A DNA stretch of 33,356 bases, taken from JBCDLI01 sp038745535 (GTDB taxonomy: Bacteria; Pseudomonadota; Alphaproteobacteria; Rhizobiales; Rhizobiaceae). Positions 7,378 to 16,090 of this stretch are shown here, piece after piece. Below the pieces are notes generated by a model, which was not told where the DNA came from, did no database searches, and saw nothing but the letters and a program-made list of their open reading frames with translations. Position 1 is the stretch's first letter. The number at the start of each line of letters is the position of its first letter. The translations under genes and the position numbers were made by a program. Location: NCBI GenBank assembly GCA_038745535.1, contig JBCDLI010000023.1, positions 1 to 33,356 of the forward strand. The letters are read 5' to 3'.

Positions 7378-8541
7378 ATGGTATCGACCGGACTGAGCGC
7401 GATGAGCTTTTATGCGCCACATCGCTATGTGACGCTGGACACGATCGCCGAGCACTACGGCACCGACCCGGAGAAATTTTCAAAGGGTATCGGGCAGGAG
7501 AAAATTGCGCTGCCGGGCCACGACGAAGATGTGGTGACCATGGCGGCAGAGGCTGCCAAGCCAATCGTAGAGCGCCACGGTGCCCACGACATCGATACGG
7601 TCTTGTTCGCGACTGAAACGGGCGTCGATCAATCGAAGTCTGCTGGTATATTCTTGCAAGACCTTCTGGGTCTGCGCCCGAACATTCGGCACATCGAATT
7701 CAAGCAGGCCTGCTACTCAGGAACAGGCGCACTGCAAATGGCGTGCTCCTATGTTGCGCGCAGACCCGATCGCAAAGTGCTTGTCATCGCGTCTGATATC
7801 GCTCGCTATGATCTCGATAGTTCCGGCGAGGCGACCCAAGGCGCGGGCGCAATTGCGATGCTTGTGTCAGCCGATCCTGAACTCTTGGAAATCGGCTCGG
7901 TGTCTGGTCTTTACACCGAAGACATCATGGATTTTTGGCGGCCGAATGATCGCCGCACGCCACTGTTCGACGGCAAGCTATCAGCCCTTCGATATATGAA
8001 TGCGCTTGTCGAAGCCTGGCGGGATTACCAAGCTCAGGGCGGCGCGGCCTACGAGGACCTTGATCACTTCTGTTACCACCTCCCGTTTTCCCGCCTCGGT
8101 GAAAAAGCGCATCGCCATCTTGCCAAAGAAGCCAAGCTCGGCGCTGACATGGACAAGGCGCTGACCGGCATGATCTACAACCGTCAGGTTGGAAACAGTT
8201 ATACCGCTTCAATTTACCTGGCGATCTTATCTACCTTGGAAAATTCAAACGAAAACCTCACCGGTAATCGTTTTGGCCTCTTCAGCTATGGGTCCGGCGC
8301 GACAGCAGAGTTTTTTGATGCGACCGTGGTCGACGGTTATCGCGAAAAGCTCTTCGTTGATCGTCACAAAAAGATTTTCGAAAATCGCGAAGCGGTGTCC
8401 TATGATGACTACATCCAGCTATGGCAGCCTGTCGCTGATACCGGTGACGCCGTGACCACGATGCCTGAGCAGACATCCGGTCGTTATCGCCTGACCGGCA
8501 TTGACGAGAAAAAACGCATTTACGTGGACCGCAGTGGCTGA
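7378..8541 (+). CDS. mvaS: Hydroxymethylglutaryl-CoA synthase
   Basis: The protein (387 residues) condenses acetyl-CoA with acetoacetyl-CoA to HMG-CoA, the substrate of the preceding reductase. The thiolase-fold catalytic triad is visible: Glu80 in FATETGVDQSK, the acyl-accepting Cys112 in FKQACYSGTGAL and His234 in CYHLPFSRLGEKAH. Length and motifs fit bacterial HMG-CoA synthases. An AAGGGA ribosome site lies about nine bases before the ATG at 7378. Its end overlaps the mevalonate kinase start by eight bases, so the two are translationally coupled. No acetoacetyl-CoA thiolase is encoded in the window, so that substrate must come from elsewhere. Confidence 0.95.
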   Translation: MVSTGLSAMSFYAPHRYVTLDTIAEHYGTDPEKFSKGIGQEKIALPGHDEDVVTMAAEAAKPIVERHGAHDIDTVLFATETGVDQSKSAGIFLQDLLGLRPNIRHIEFKQACYSGTGALQMACSYVARRPDRKVLVIASDIARYDLDSSGEATQGAGAIAMLVSADPELLEIGSVSGLYTEDIMDFWRPNDRRTPLFDGKLSALRYMNALVEAWRDYQAQGGAAYEDLDHFCYHLPFSRLGEKAHRHLAKEAKLGADMDKALTGMIYNRQVGNSYTASIYLAILSTLENSNENLTGNRFGLFSYGSGATAEFFDATVVDGYREKLFVDRHKKIFENREAVSYDDYIQLWQPVADTGDAVTTMPEQTSGRYRLTGIDEKKRIYVDRSG

Positions 8542-9652
8542 ATCACGCGCGCACGCGCCTGGCAAACTGATTTTATCCGGTGAGCATTCGGTACTTTATG
8601 GCGCTCCCGCACTTGCGATGGCGGTTCGTCAATATACGGAAGTTTGGTTTAAGCCGCTTAATCCCGGCGAGGGGCTGCGCACAGTCTTCGCTGATCTCTC
8701 CAGCGGTGAAAACTACCCGCTGAAATTGCTGTCGCAGTTCAAATCGTCACTTGATCGGCGCTTTGACCAGTTTTTGCGCGGTGAAGTGGATGTTCTGAAC
8801 ATCATGAAGCGTCCCGATGACCTTGCTGTTTATACGCTGGCGACCCTTGTTCAGGATGAACCGGGTGGAAAAGGGTCGTCAATTCCAGGTATCGGCGCAG
8901 TCAATCGGCTGCTTGCGCCCGGCCAACTCGGTAGTCGCTCAAGCCTTCCAATCGGTGCCGGGCTTGGCTCGTCGGCAGCGGTGGTCGCAGCGACCACCGT
9001 GCTTTTTGAGCATATTCTGGACCGGCCAAAAACACTGGAAGAACGCTACGAGCGAGTGCGATTTTGTGAGCGGTTAAAGCATGGCAAAGCGGGTCCGATA
9101 GATGCCGCGGCTGTTGTTCGCGGTGGTCTCGTGAGAGCGGACAATGTTGGCATTGAAGCGCCTGAACTGCCAGAAGATCACGGACTGCTTCGCGGTGAAG
9201 GCTGGTACTGGGTTCTGCATGGCAGGCCAGAAAGTTCCACCGGTGAATGCGTCAGCCATGTTCGGGTAAACCACGGCAGTGACAGTGCTTTGTGGGATAG
9301 CTTCGGCAATTGCACCAAGTCTCTTATCCGCGCCATGGCGAACGGTGAAAACGCCAAAGCGGAAATTCGTGAGAACCAGCGACTGCTCGAGATGATCGGT
9401 GTGGTGCCGGACGATGCAAAAGAATTTGTTCGACAAGTCGAAGCGCTCGACGGGGCTGCCAAGATTTGTGGCGCCGGGTCCATCCGTGGTGATGCGGGCG
9501 GTGTCATTCTCGTCCATCTTGAAGACGGTGAGGCGATGATCGACTTCATGGCCGGGCACTCCAAAATGTCTTGGTCAAAACTTCAGCTGGCCAAAAACGG
9601 CGCGTCGATCGGGCCCGCTCCGGTTCCCTTCGCAGCGGGAGCCCTCGGATGA
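8534..9652 (+). CDS. mvk: Mevalonate kinase
   Basis: This GHMP-family kinase (372 residues from the GTG at 8534) phosphorylates mevalonate to 5-phosphomevalonate. The N-terminal APGKLILSGEHSVLYG and the glycine-rich ATP loop PIGAGLGSSAAVVAA (about residue 139) are diagnostic. A third GHMP motif, AAKICGAGSIRGDAGG, lies near the C-terminus. I prefer the GTG at 8534, which overlaps the mvaS stop by eight bases, has GTGGA just upstream and fits the family start. The frame is open to a TTG at 8501, deep inside mvaS. Its stop overlaps the next start by four bases (ATGA). The product resembles the Paracoccus Mvk in length and sequence. Confidence 0.93.
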   Translation: MAESRAHAPGKLILSGEHSVLYGAPALAMAVRQYTEVWFKPLNPGEGLRTVFADLSSGENYPLKLLSQFKSSLDRRFDQFLRGEVDVLNIMKRPDDLAVYTLATLVQDEPGGKGSSIPGIGAVNRLLAPGQLGSRSSLPIGAGLGSSAAVVAATTVLFEHILDRPKTLEERYERVRFCERLKHGKAGPIDAAAVVRGGLVRADNVGIEAPELPEDHGLLRGEGWYWVLHGRPESSTGECVSHVRVNHGSDSALWDSFGNCTKSLIRAMANGENAKAEIRENQRLLEMIGVVPDDAKEFVRQVEALDGAAKICGAGSIRGDAGGVILVHLEDGEAMIDFMAGHSKMSWSKLQLAKNGASIGPAPVPFAAGALG

Positions 9653-10551
9653 TCCGCGCCAGCGCGCCCGGTTCTATGATGATCTGTGGTGAACATGCAG
9701 TCGTCTATGGTCATCGAGCCATCGTCGCCGCCATCAATCAACGCGTTCATGTGGAGTTACAGCTGCGCGCCGATGACAAGGTGATAATCACGTCTGAAAT
9801 CGCCGACCCGCTGCATACCTCGCTTGATGCATTGAACACCGACGGACCTTATCGCTTCGTAACAGCGTCTTTGCGGTCTTTTCGATCGAGCTTAGCGAAC
9901 GGCGTGGACATAAACATTACGTCGGAAATTGATCCGACACTTGGTTTCGGCTCATCTGCTGCCGTTACAATTGCGGTGCTTGGCGCTTTGATTGAATTAA
10001 CAGGATGTGATGACAGCGACCTTCACGCGAAGGCGCATGACATCATTTTAGACATTCAGGGCAGGGGCAGTGGTGCGGACTTGGCTGCGAGCCTGGCAGG
10101 TGGCGTCATCGCTTACCGCGCCCGACCAAATTTGGAGATGACACCAGTGTCGTGGTCTGAACCGCTCAGCGTCAAATATGCGGGATATAAAACACCCACA
10201 TCAGAGGTGCTGCGCCTGATTGCCGAGCGCGCAAGTGGTCGGGAGGCTGAGTATTATGCGCTCTATGCGGAAATGGGTAGCGTCACTGACTCTGCTCTCG
10301 GGGCTTTGATGGCTGGCGACCGCGAAAAGCTCGGTGCAGCCCTGACAGAATATCAAACGCTCATGGTGAAGTTAGGCGTAAGCGATGATACGCTCGACGG
10401 CATAATCTCAAGTGCCCGGAAGAACTCCGACGCTCTGGCGGTGAAAATTTCCGGCTCCGGGCTGGGCGATTGTGTTCTGGCTGTCGGCGAGACGCCGCCC
10501 GCGTTCTCACAAGTCCAAATCGCGACGGAAGGGCTGACCATCCATGGCTGA
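9649..10551 (+). CDS. Phosphomevalonate kinase (GHMP family, Paracoccus type)
   Basis: The protein (300 residues) is a second GHMP kinase, with IRASAPGSMMICGEHAVVYG at the start, the ATP loop TLGFGSSAAVTIA near residue 97, and KISGSGLGDCVLA near the end. By operon position and its likeness to Paracoccus zeaxanthinifaciens Pmk it should convert 5-phosphomevalonate to 5-diphosphomevalonate. Its sequence alone would also fit a mevalonate-kinase-like enzyme, since this small type differs from the better-known streptococcal MvaK2 proteins. The ATG at 9649 overlaps the preceding stop by four bases; the longer open frame from 9571 lies inside mvk and is not used. Its end overlaps mvaD by eight bases. 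Confidence 0.88.
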   Translation: MIRASAPGSMMICGEHAVVYGHRAIVAAINQRVHVELQLRADDKVIITSEIADPLHTSLDALNTDGPYRFVTASLRSFRSSLANGVDINITSEIDPTLGFGSSAAVTIAVLGALIELTGCDDSDLHAKAHDIILDIQGRGSGADLAASLAGGVIAYRARPNLEMTPVSWSEPLSVKYAGYKTPTSEVLRLIAERASGREAEYYALYAEMGSVTDSALGALMAGDREKLGAALTEYQTLMVKLGVSDDTLDGIISSARKNSDALAVKISGSGLGDCVLAVGETPPAFSQVQIATEGLTIHG

Positions 10552-11536
10552 TGCAGCGCGCGAACTTATCCAATACGCTAGGCGCGATGCGTCCGAACCG
10601 CAGCGTTTTACCGCTTACGCGCCGAGCAATATCGCTTTGGCAAAGTATTGGGGAAAGCGCGACACGATACTCAACCTCCCTTGCAACAGTTCGCTTTCCA
10701 TTTCGCTTGGCACTTGGGGCACGGAGACGACGATTGAGCCTGCCGAAAGAGACGAAGTCATATTGAACGGCGAAACACTCGCCATCGACACTGCTTTTGT
10801 GCGCAAAACACTTGCCTTCGCCGACCTCTTCCGCGGTGCGAATAAAACGCCTCTGCACATCTCGACGGTAAATACAGTTCCCACCGCCGCGGGCTTGGCC
10901 TCATCGGCTTCCGGCTTTGCAGCACTGACGAAAGCGCTGTGCGGCACCTTCGCCTTGGACCTCACAGAAATAGAAATGAGCCTCATCGCCCGATTGGGCA
11001 GTGGAAGCGCTGCGCGTTCATTTTGGCACGGTTTCGTGAAGTGGAACGTGGGCGAAGCCGAAGATGGCAACGACAGCCGAGGCGTGCCGCTTGGTATCGA
11101 ATGGCCAGAATTCCGGATCGCGATACTGCACGTCGATTCTTCTCAAAAGAAAGTGTCCTCGCGGGACGGGATGAACCATACCGTGGAGACGAGCCCTCTT
11201 TTCAAGGCATGGCCCGCGCTCGCAGAGCGCGACTGCTCCACAATCGAAAAAGCCATTAAAGACCGTGATTTTCAAACCGTCGGCGAGACAGCAGAAGCCA
11301 ACGCACTTGCCATGCACGCGACAATGCAGGCGGCGCGGCCATCGTTTAGCTATTTGACTTCAAGGACTTGGGGCGTGCTGGAGAGGCTTTGGCAGGCGCG
11401 TGAAGAGGGGCTTCACGCCTATGCGACTATGGATGCCGGTCCAAATGTGAAACTTTTGTTTTTGGCCGACGAGGCTGGAAACGTGCTCGATACATTCTCA
11501 GACGCGCAAGTAATTTCGCCTTGGGTCAACGCCTAA
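10544..11536 (+). CDS. mvaD: Diphosphomevalonate decarboxylase
   Basis: This enzyme (330 residues) carries out the ATP-dependent decarboxylation of mevalonate diphosphate to isopentenyl diphosphate, the last step of the pathway. The signatures are YAPSNIALAKYWGKRD near residue 26, the phosphate-binding PTAAGLASSASGFAAL from residue 113 with the catalytic Asp expected further along, and SSRDGMNHTVETSPLF in the middle. It starts eight bases inside the kinase gene, the same overlap arrangement as mvaS/mvk, so all four downstream genes form one coupled message. No terminator with a T-run is seen directly after the stop, where the porin leader begins. Confidence 0.95.
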   Translation: MADAARELIQYARRDASEPQRFTAYAPSNIALAKYWGKRDTILNLPCNSSLSISLGTWGTETTIEPAERDEVILNGETLAIDTAFVRKTLAFADLFRGANKTPLHISTVNTVPTAAGLASSASGFAALTKALCGTFALDLTEIEMSLIARLGSGSAARSFWHGFVKWNVGEAEDGNDSRGVPLGIEWPEFRIAILHVDSSQKKVSSRDGMNHTVETSPLFKAWPALAERDCSTIEKAIKDRDFQTVGETAEANALAMHATMQAARPSFSYLTSRTWGVLERLWQAREEGLHAYATMDAGPNVKLLFLADEAGNVLDTFSDAQVISPWVNA

Positions 11537-11852
11537 GAAAGAGGGCCGGCACACGCGCCAAGAGGAATCGAGTCTGCGTCCAACAGCCAAGTTGTCAGTC
11601 ACGAACCGCTGCCGATCCTTAACAGTGTGTGAATTTTCAAAGGTCCAGCGGCCCAAATCGTGTCTTTCGTGCAACAAAACGGCTGGATGCATAGCGTCTT
11701 CACCGCGCAGATCACCAAATCGAGTTGTGTCCCCAACCCCGTTGAGTAATTTCACCTCCGAGAGATGGGCGGTAGCATGTCTTTCTTTTTGGGGATGGGC
11801 CAAAGCCAAAAAGGCGCGCTCGAACCGCATAACAATTGACTGGAGGTCAACC
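11537..11852 (+). other. Long leader between mvaD and the porin
   Basis: This 316-base stretch has no supported gene; the porin frame is open back through it, but without a signal peptide or family match. It should hold the porin promoter, although I found no convincing -35/-10 pair. Near its 3' end is an inverted repeat, CTTTTTGG (11785-11792) and CCAAAAAG (11806-11813), which can form an 8-bp stem about 40 bases before the porin start. A closely similar word occurs before fumC. Confidence 0.45.
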
Positions 11853-12869
11853 ATGACAATCAAGAGCCTTCTTCTGGGTTCTGCAGCAGCTCTCGTTGCT
11901 GTTTCTGGTGCTCGCGCAGCTGACGCTGTCGTGATCCCAGAGCCTGAGCTGGTAGAGTACGTGCGCGTTTGCGACACCTACGGCACCGGCTTCTTCTTTA
12001 TTCCTGGCACGGAAACATGCCTGAGCATCAGCGGTTATGTTCGTTACGAAATCAACGTGAACGACGACGATCGTACAGCTGGTAACGGCAACCTTGACGG
12101 CGAAGACGATTGGGGCAAGCGCTCTGAGTTCCGTCTCGTTCTCGACGCTCGCAATGAAACAGAACTCGGTACTCTCCGCTCTGTTATCCGCATCGATCGC
12201 GACAACAACCCACGTTCAACGAACGTAACAGTTGACCGCGCGTTCATCCAGCTCGCTGGTTTCACAATCGGTCAGCAACTGACCTATTGGGACTGGGGCT
12301 TCGGCGCTGACGGTGACGGCCTTGTTGACTTCGGCCCTGGCGCTGTTGGCATGATTGCTTACACTGTCAATGCAGGCGGTTTCGCTTTCACACTGGCTGC
12401 TGAGGAAGACGAAGACGGCGATTACGCTCCTGACGTCGTCTTCGACGTAGACGGCGCAATCGGCGATCTCGCTCTGCGTGCTGGTGTTGCATACAACGAG
12501 TCACAAGAAGCATTCACCGCAAAGATTTACGGTGCATACGACTTCGGCGTAGCAACTGTTGGTCTCGGCTACCAGTACTCTGATGAAGACCAGCTGGGTA
12601 CTGAATACCTCGCAGGCTTCGAGCACGTTCTCGGCGCGGACATTGCAGCTGGCATCACAGACAAGCTGTCTGCACGTGCTGGCTTCAACTACGGCATCGA
12701 CGATGCAGCTGGTGAAGACGGTTACACTGTAGGCGCAGGCATCAACTACGTAGTTGTTGAAGGCTTCGACATCGACGCTCGCGTGAACTACGCTGGTGGC
12801 GATGCATTTGAAGGCACAGACAATGGCGAAGGCTGGGGTGGTCGTATCCGCTTCACACGTTCTTTCTAA
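11853..12869 (+). CDS. Outer-membrane porin, rhizobial Porin_2 family
   Basis: This is a 338-residue trimeric-type beta-barrel porin that lets small solutes cross the outer membrane. A Sec signal peptide (MTIKSLLLGSAAALVAVSGA, cleaved after ARA at about residue 22) is followed by the family's conserved start: YVRVCDTYGTGFFFIPGTE, a Cys pair and SISGYVRYEI. The chain is acidic, with alternating strand patterns, and ends in Phe (FTRSF), the recognition residue for barrel assembly. The start at 11853 is set by the GGAGG six bases upstream and by the signal peptide. Codon use is clearly different from its neighbours, with strong preference for a few codons such as gct, ggc, gac and ttc, as expected for a very abundant protein. 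It stands alone between the mevalonate operon and its own terminator. Porin_2 members are typical of Rhizobiales. Confidence 0.95.
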   Translation: MTIKSLLLGSAAALVAVSGARAADAVVIPEPELVEYVRVCDTYGTGFFFIPGTETCLSISGYVRYEINVNDDDRTAGNGNLDGEDDWGKRSEFRLVLDARNETELGTLRSVIRIDRDNNPRSTNVTVDRAFIQLAGFTIGQQLTYWDWGFGADGDGLVDFGPGAVGMIAYTVNAGGFAFTLAAEEDEDGDYAPDVVFDVDGAIGDLALRAGVAYNESQEAFTAKIYGAYDFGVATVGLGYQYSDEDQLGTEYLAGFEHVLGADIAAGITDKLSARAGFNYGIDDAAGEDGYTVGAGINYVVVEGFDIDARVNYAGGDAFEGTDNGEGWGGRIRFTRSF

Positions 12870-12892
12870 TCATCTGATTAGCTAGTGCTTTG

Positions 12893-12919
12893 AAGGCCCG
12901 GCTTTTGCCGGGCCTTTTT
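12893..12919 (+). terminator. Rho-independent terminator of the porin gene
   Basis: The stem AAGGCCCGGC pairs with GCCGGGCCTT across a TTTT loop and runs into a T-rich tail (TTTTTCGTTTTT). It starts 24 bases after the porin stop codon and is a textbook intrinsic terminator. Confidence 0.95.
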
Positions 12920-13028
12920 CGTTTTTGGGTCACTTGAGCTTGCGACCAGCAATCGCAATTTGCGCGTCCGGCACCTTGCCCAATGACGCTCCTATCATAC
13001 TTTCCGCAGTGCACACTTCGGAGAGACT

Positions 13029-13685
13029 ATGCTCATCACCGCGCGCGATGTTCGCAAGCGCTATTCATCAAGCGACGGCGATGTCACCGTACTCAACGGC
13101 GTTTCTCTCGACCTAGATCACGGGGAAACACTAGCACTAACAGGCGAAAGCGGCAGCGGAAAATCCACGCTCCTCCACCTACTTGCCGCACTTGATGCTC
13201 CCGATGCCGGCGAAATCACCCTTCAAGACACGAAACTCTCTGATTTGAGTGACACCGGCCGCGCAGAACAAAGGCGACAAACCGTCGGCTTAGTTTTCCA
13301 GCAATTCAATCTCATTCCCGCGCTGGACGTTTACGCCAATCTGACTTTTCAGGCACGTTTGGCTGATAAGTTGCAGAGTGAGTGGGTCACGGAACTCACA
13401 GATCGGCTTGGTCTCACTGATCTTTTGCACCGCTATCCCGAACAATTGTCCGGCGGTCAGCAGCAGCGCGTCGCAATTGGTCGCGCCATGGCGTCCAAGC
13501 CTCCGGTCCTTATGGCCGATGAGCCAACTGGAAATTTGGATGAAGCCACTGCCGAAACGGTCATTAATCTGCTTTTAGAACTCATCGAAGAAACGGGCGC
13601 AGGGTTGTTGATGGTAACCCACTCGACCAAGCTCGCTTCGCGCCTCTCGAGGCGGGTTCACCTCTCAAACGGCAAGCTCGCATGA
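13029..13685 (+). CDS. ABC transporter ATP-binding protein (LolD/MacB/AttE-like)
   Basis: The 218-residue protein is a stand-alone ABC ATPase of the kind that works with FtsX-like permeases. It has Walker A GESGSGKST (residues 39-47), a Q-loop in VFQQFNLIPALDVYANL, signature LSGGQQQRVAIGRAMA from residue 140, Walker B VLMADEPTGNLDE from about 161 and the H-loop His in MVTHS. A GGAGAG ribosome site precedes the ATG at 13029. The stop overlaps the permease start (ATGA). Members of this class drive mechanotransmission or lipoprotein release rather than classic transport. With the downstream AttH-like protein the best analogy is the Agrobacterium attEFGH operon. Confidence 0.9.
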   Translation: MLITARDVRKRYSSSDGDVTVLNGVSLDLDHGETLALTGESGSGKSTLLHLLAALDAPDAGEITLQDTKLSDLSDTGRAEQRRQTVGLVFQQFNLIPALDVYANLTFQARLADKLQSEWVTELTDRLGLTDLLHRYPEQLSGGQQQRVAIGRAMASKPPVLMADEPTGNLDEATAETVINLLLELIEETGAGLLMVTHSTKLASRLSRRVHLSNGKLA

Positions 13686-16090
13686 GGCTCATAGCTCTTA
13701 CTGCAATTCTCGCCCATTGGCGGCGAAAGCCCGGTCAGTTGGTGACGCTTTTGCTGGGCTTGGCGCTCGCAACTGCGCTTTGGTCTGCGGTGCAGGCCAT
13801 CAATGCGGAAGCCCGCGCAAGCTATGACCGCGCATCGGGTACACTCGGCGGTAGCGGATTTGAGACAATCACGGATCCAGCTGGCCCAATCCCCATCGAT
13901 ACCTTCATCGCGTTGCGTCGTGCCGGATGGCTTGTGTCACCGGTGCTTGAAGGACGCATATTGGTCGGCGACACCCGTGTTCTAATTACCGGGCTGGAAC
14001 TTTTGACGGCACCGCCCGGCGCATTTCCCGTTTCACCAATCGGTGGTGAGGACTTCAACGCGCTTGATTTGATCACGCCGCCCGGTCTTGGCTTCGCGTC
14101 CCCGCAGACCGTTGCCCGCCTCGCTGGATCAAGAGAAATCCCTCGGCTCCGCAACAATGCGCTGATACCGGATGGTCAGATCATCACCGACATCGGAACC
14201 GCTGAACGGCTGCTGGACCGAGAGGGTGAAATCACGCGTCTGACCCTACTGCCGGACCAGCCACGCCGCATCCCTCCGTTGAGCGAGATCGCTCCGCAAC
14301 TTCGCGTGAACGCCGCGGAAGAAAGCGGCGATGTCGGGCGGCTTACAGATAGCTTTCATCTCAATCTCACGGCGTTTGGTCTTCTGTCGTTCGTTGTCGG
14401 GCTTTTCATTGTCCACGGCGCAATTGGCCTCGCGTTTGAGCAGCGGCGCAGCACATTCCGAACGCTCCGCGCACTTGGACTTCCCGTTCGCGATCTCATG
14501 CTGATGCTGCTCGCTGAGCTTCTTATCATCGCATTATTCGCCGGTGCCGCTGGGATCCTTATCGGATACCTGATCGCAGGCGCATTGCTGCCCGACGTCG
14601 CTTCAACACTCCGAGGCTTATACGGCGCACGCGTGCCGGGAACGCTCAGTTTCGATCCCGTTTGGGCGCTTTATGGGTTAGCAATTGCGGTTGTCGGTGC
14701 GCTCTTCGCTGCCGGCCAAGGCCTATGGCAGATCCGAACAATGCCACTGCTCGCAAGTGCCCAATCACGCGCATGGGCGACCGCATCATCAACGTCACTA
14801 CGGCTTCAGTCGCTTTCCGCAATCGTATTGATCGTGCTTGGTTTGCTGATGCCTGTGCTTTTGGAAGGTCTTATCGCGGGGTTTGCAATGCTCGCAGGCA
14901 TGTTGATTGGTTCCGCCTTGCTGTTGCCGGTCCTACTTTCCGCAGTCCTCAGCGTCGGTGCAAAATTTGCCAGCGGAATTCAGTCGCAGTGGTTTTGGGC
15001 AGATACCCGCCAGCAACTGCCCGGTTTGTCGCTCGCGCTGATGGCGCTGCTTCTGGCGCTTGCGGCCAATATTGGGGTCTCGACCATGGTCGGTTCGTTT
15101 AGGCTAACATTTACCGGTTGGCTTGATCAGCGCTTGGCGTCAGAACTGTATGTGAGTGTTGGCGATGCCGCAGAAAGCGAGCGTTTTCAGGCATGGATTG
15201 AGGGCAAAGCCGATGCTGTCCTCCCCACGATCACCGTGGAAGCGCAGATTGAGGGCGCGCCGGGCGAAATTGATGGCGTAATTGACCAGGAAACCTATCG
15301 CGCAAGCTGGCCATTGTTGACTGCCCAGCAAAACGTGTGGGACCGGGTGGCGGCCGGTGAAACGGCCTTGATCAACGAACAGCTTTCCCGTCGAGAAGAT
15401 TTGCAACCGGGCGATACGGTGAACGTCGGTGCCGACTGGCAACTGGAAGTCGGCGGCGTCTATTCCGACTACGGCAATCCACGTGGGCAAGCTATTGTTT
15501 CGCTCGCGCTGTTGGAGCAGCGTTTCCCGGACGAACCACGGCTAAATTTCGCGATCCGATCCGACAATGCGGCGGCGCTCGCGAGTGCGATGCGTGATGA
15601 TTTCGGCCTTGATCCAGCAAACATCATCGACCAAGCCTCAATAAAGGAATTTTCGCTCAACGTTTTCGAGCGTACCTTCACAATAACCGGGGCACTGAAC
15701 GTGCTGACACTTTCTGTGGCCGGTTTTGCAATTTTGACAGCGTTGCTGACCCTTGCGAGCCTGCGTTTACCGCAATTAGCGCCTGCTTGGGCACTCGGCA
15801 TCACCCGGCAGAGGCTGTCGCGCCTTGAACTTCTACGAAGTGTCGCGTTGGCCGCGCTCACATTCGTGCTCGCCGTTCCCGTCGGACTTGCACTGGCATG
15901 GGCTCTCCTCGCAATTGTCAACGTGGAGGCCTTTGGGTGGCAACTGCCGATGCATATCTTTCCAATGCAGTGGTTGTGGCTATTTGTTCTTGCTGTCGTC
16001 GCCGCCGCGCTCGCCGCGTTTATACCGGCCAGACGTCTGGCAGCGACTGCGCCTGCGGATTTTTTGAAGGTGTTCTCCAATGAACGCTAG
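13682..16090 (+). CDS. FtsX-like ABC permease, double-length (AttF/AttG-like)
   Basis: This 802-residue inner-membrane protein has a first membrane segment at about residues 18-36 and a large periplasmic region. A membrane block of three or four helices follows (about 228-345) with an FtsX-type helix/loop pattern around FEQRRSTFRTLRALGLP. Further helices occur around 370-470, then a second periplasmic domain (about 480-670) and a final helix group ending ARRLAATAPADFLKVF. It thus contains two FtsX modules in one chain, so it may supply both permease halves. It overlaps the ATPase gene by four bases and the next gene by eleven. The role is inferred to be export or release of a lipid or lipoprotein-like substrate handled by the downstream AttH-like protein; the substrate is unknown. 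Confidence 0.85.
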   Translation: MRLIALTAILAHWRRKPGQLVTLLLGLALATALWSAVQAINAEARASYDRASGTLGGSGFETITDPAGPIPIDTFIALRRAGWLVSPVLEGRILVGDTRVLITGLELLTAPPGAFPVSPIGGEDFNALDLITPPGLGFASPQTVARLAGSREIPRLRNNALIPDGQIITDIGTAERLLDREGEITRLTLLPDQPRRIPPLSEIAPQLRVNAAEESGDVGRLTDSFHLNLTAFGLLSFVVGLFIVHGAIGLAFEQRRSTFRTLRALGLPVRDLMLMLLAELLIIALFAGAAGILIGYLIAGALLPDVASTLRGLYGARVPGTLSFDPVWALYGLAIAVVGALFAAGQGLWQIRTMPLLASAQSRAWATASSTSLRLQSLSAIVLIVLGLLMPVLLEGLIAGFAMLAGMLIGSALLLPVLLSAVLSVGAKFASGIQSQWFWADTRQQLPGLSLALMALLLALAANIGVSTMVGSFRLTFTGWLDQRLASELYVSVGDAAESERFQAWIEGKADAVLPTITVEAQIEGAPGEIDGVIDQETYRASWPLLTAQQNVWDRVAAGETALINEQLSRREDLQPGDTVNVGADWQLEVGGVYSDYGNPRGQAIVSLALLEQRFPDEPRLNFAIRSDNAAALASAMRDDFGLDPANIIDQASIKEFSLNVFERTFTITGALNVLTLSVAGFAILTALLTLASLRLPQLAPAWALGITRQRLSRLELLRSVALAALTFVLAVPVGLALAWALLAIVNVEAFGWQLPMHIFPMQWLWLFVLAVVAAALAAFIPARRLAATAPADFLKVFSNER

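Noticed and set aside
11592..11852. Long N-terminal extension of the porin frame
   Set aside because: The extra 87 residues are not signal-peptide-like, while the ATG at 11853 has a GGAGG site and a clean signal peptide.
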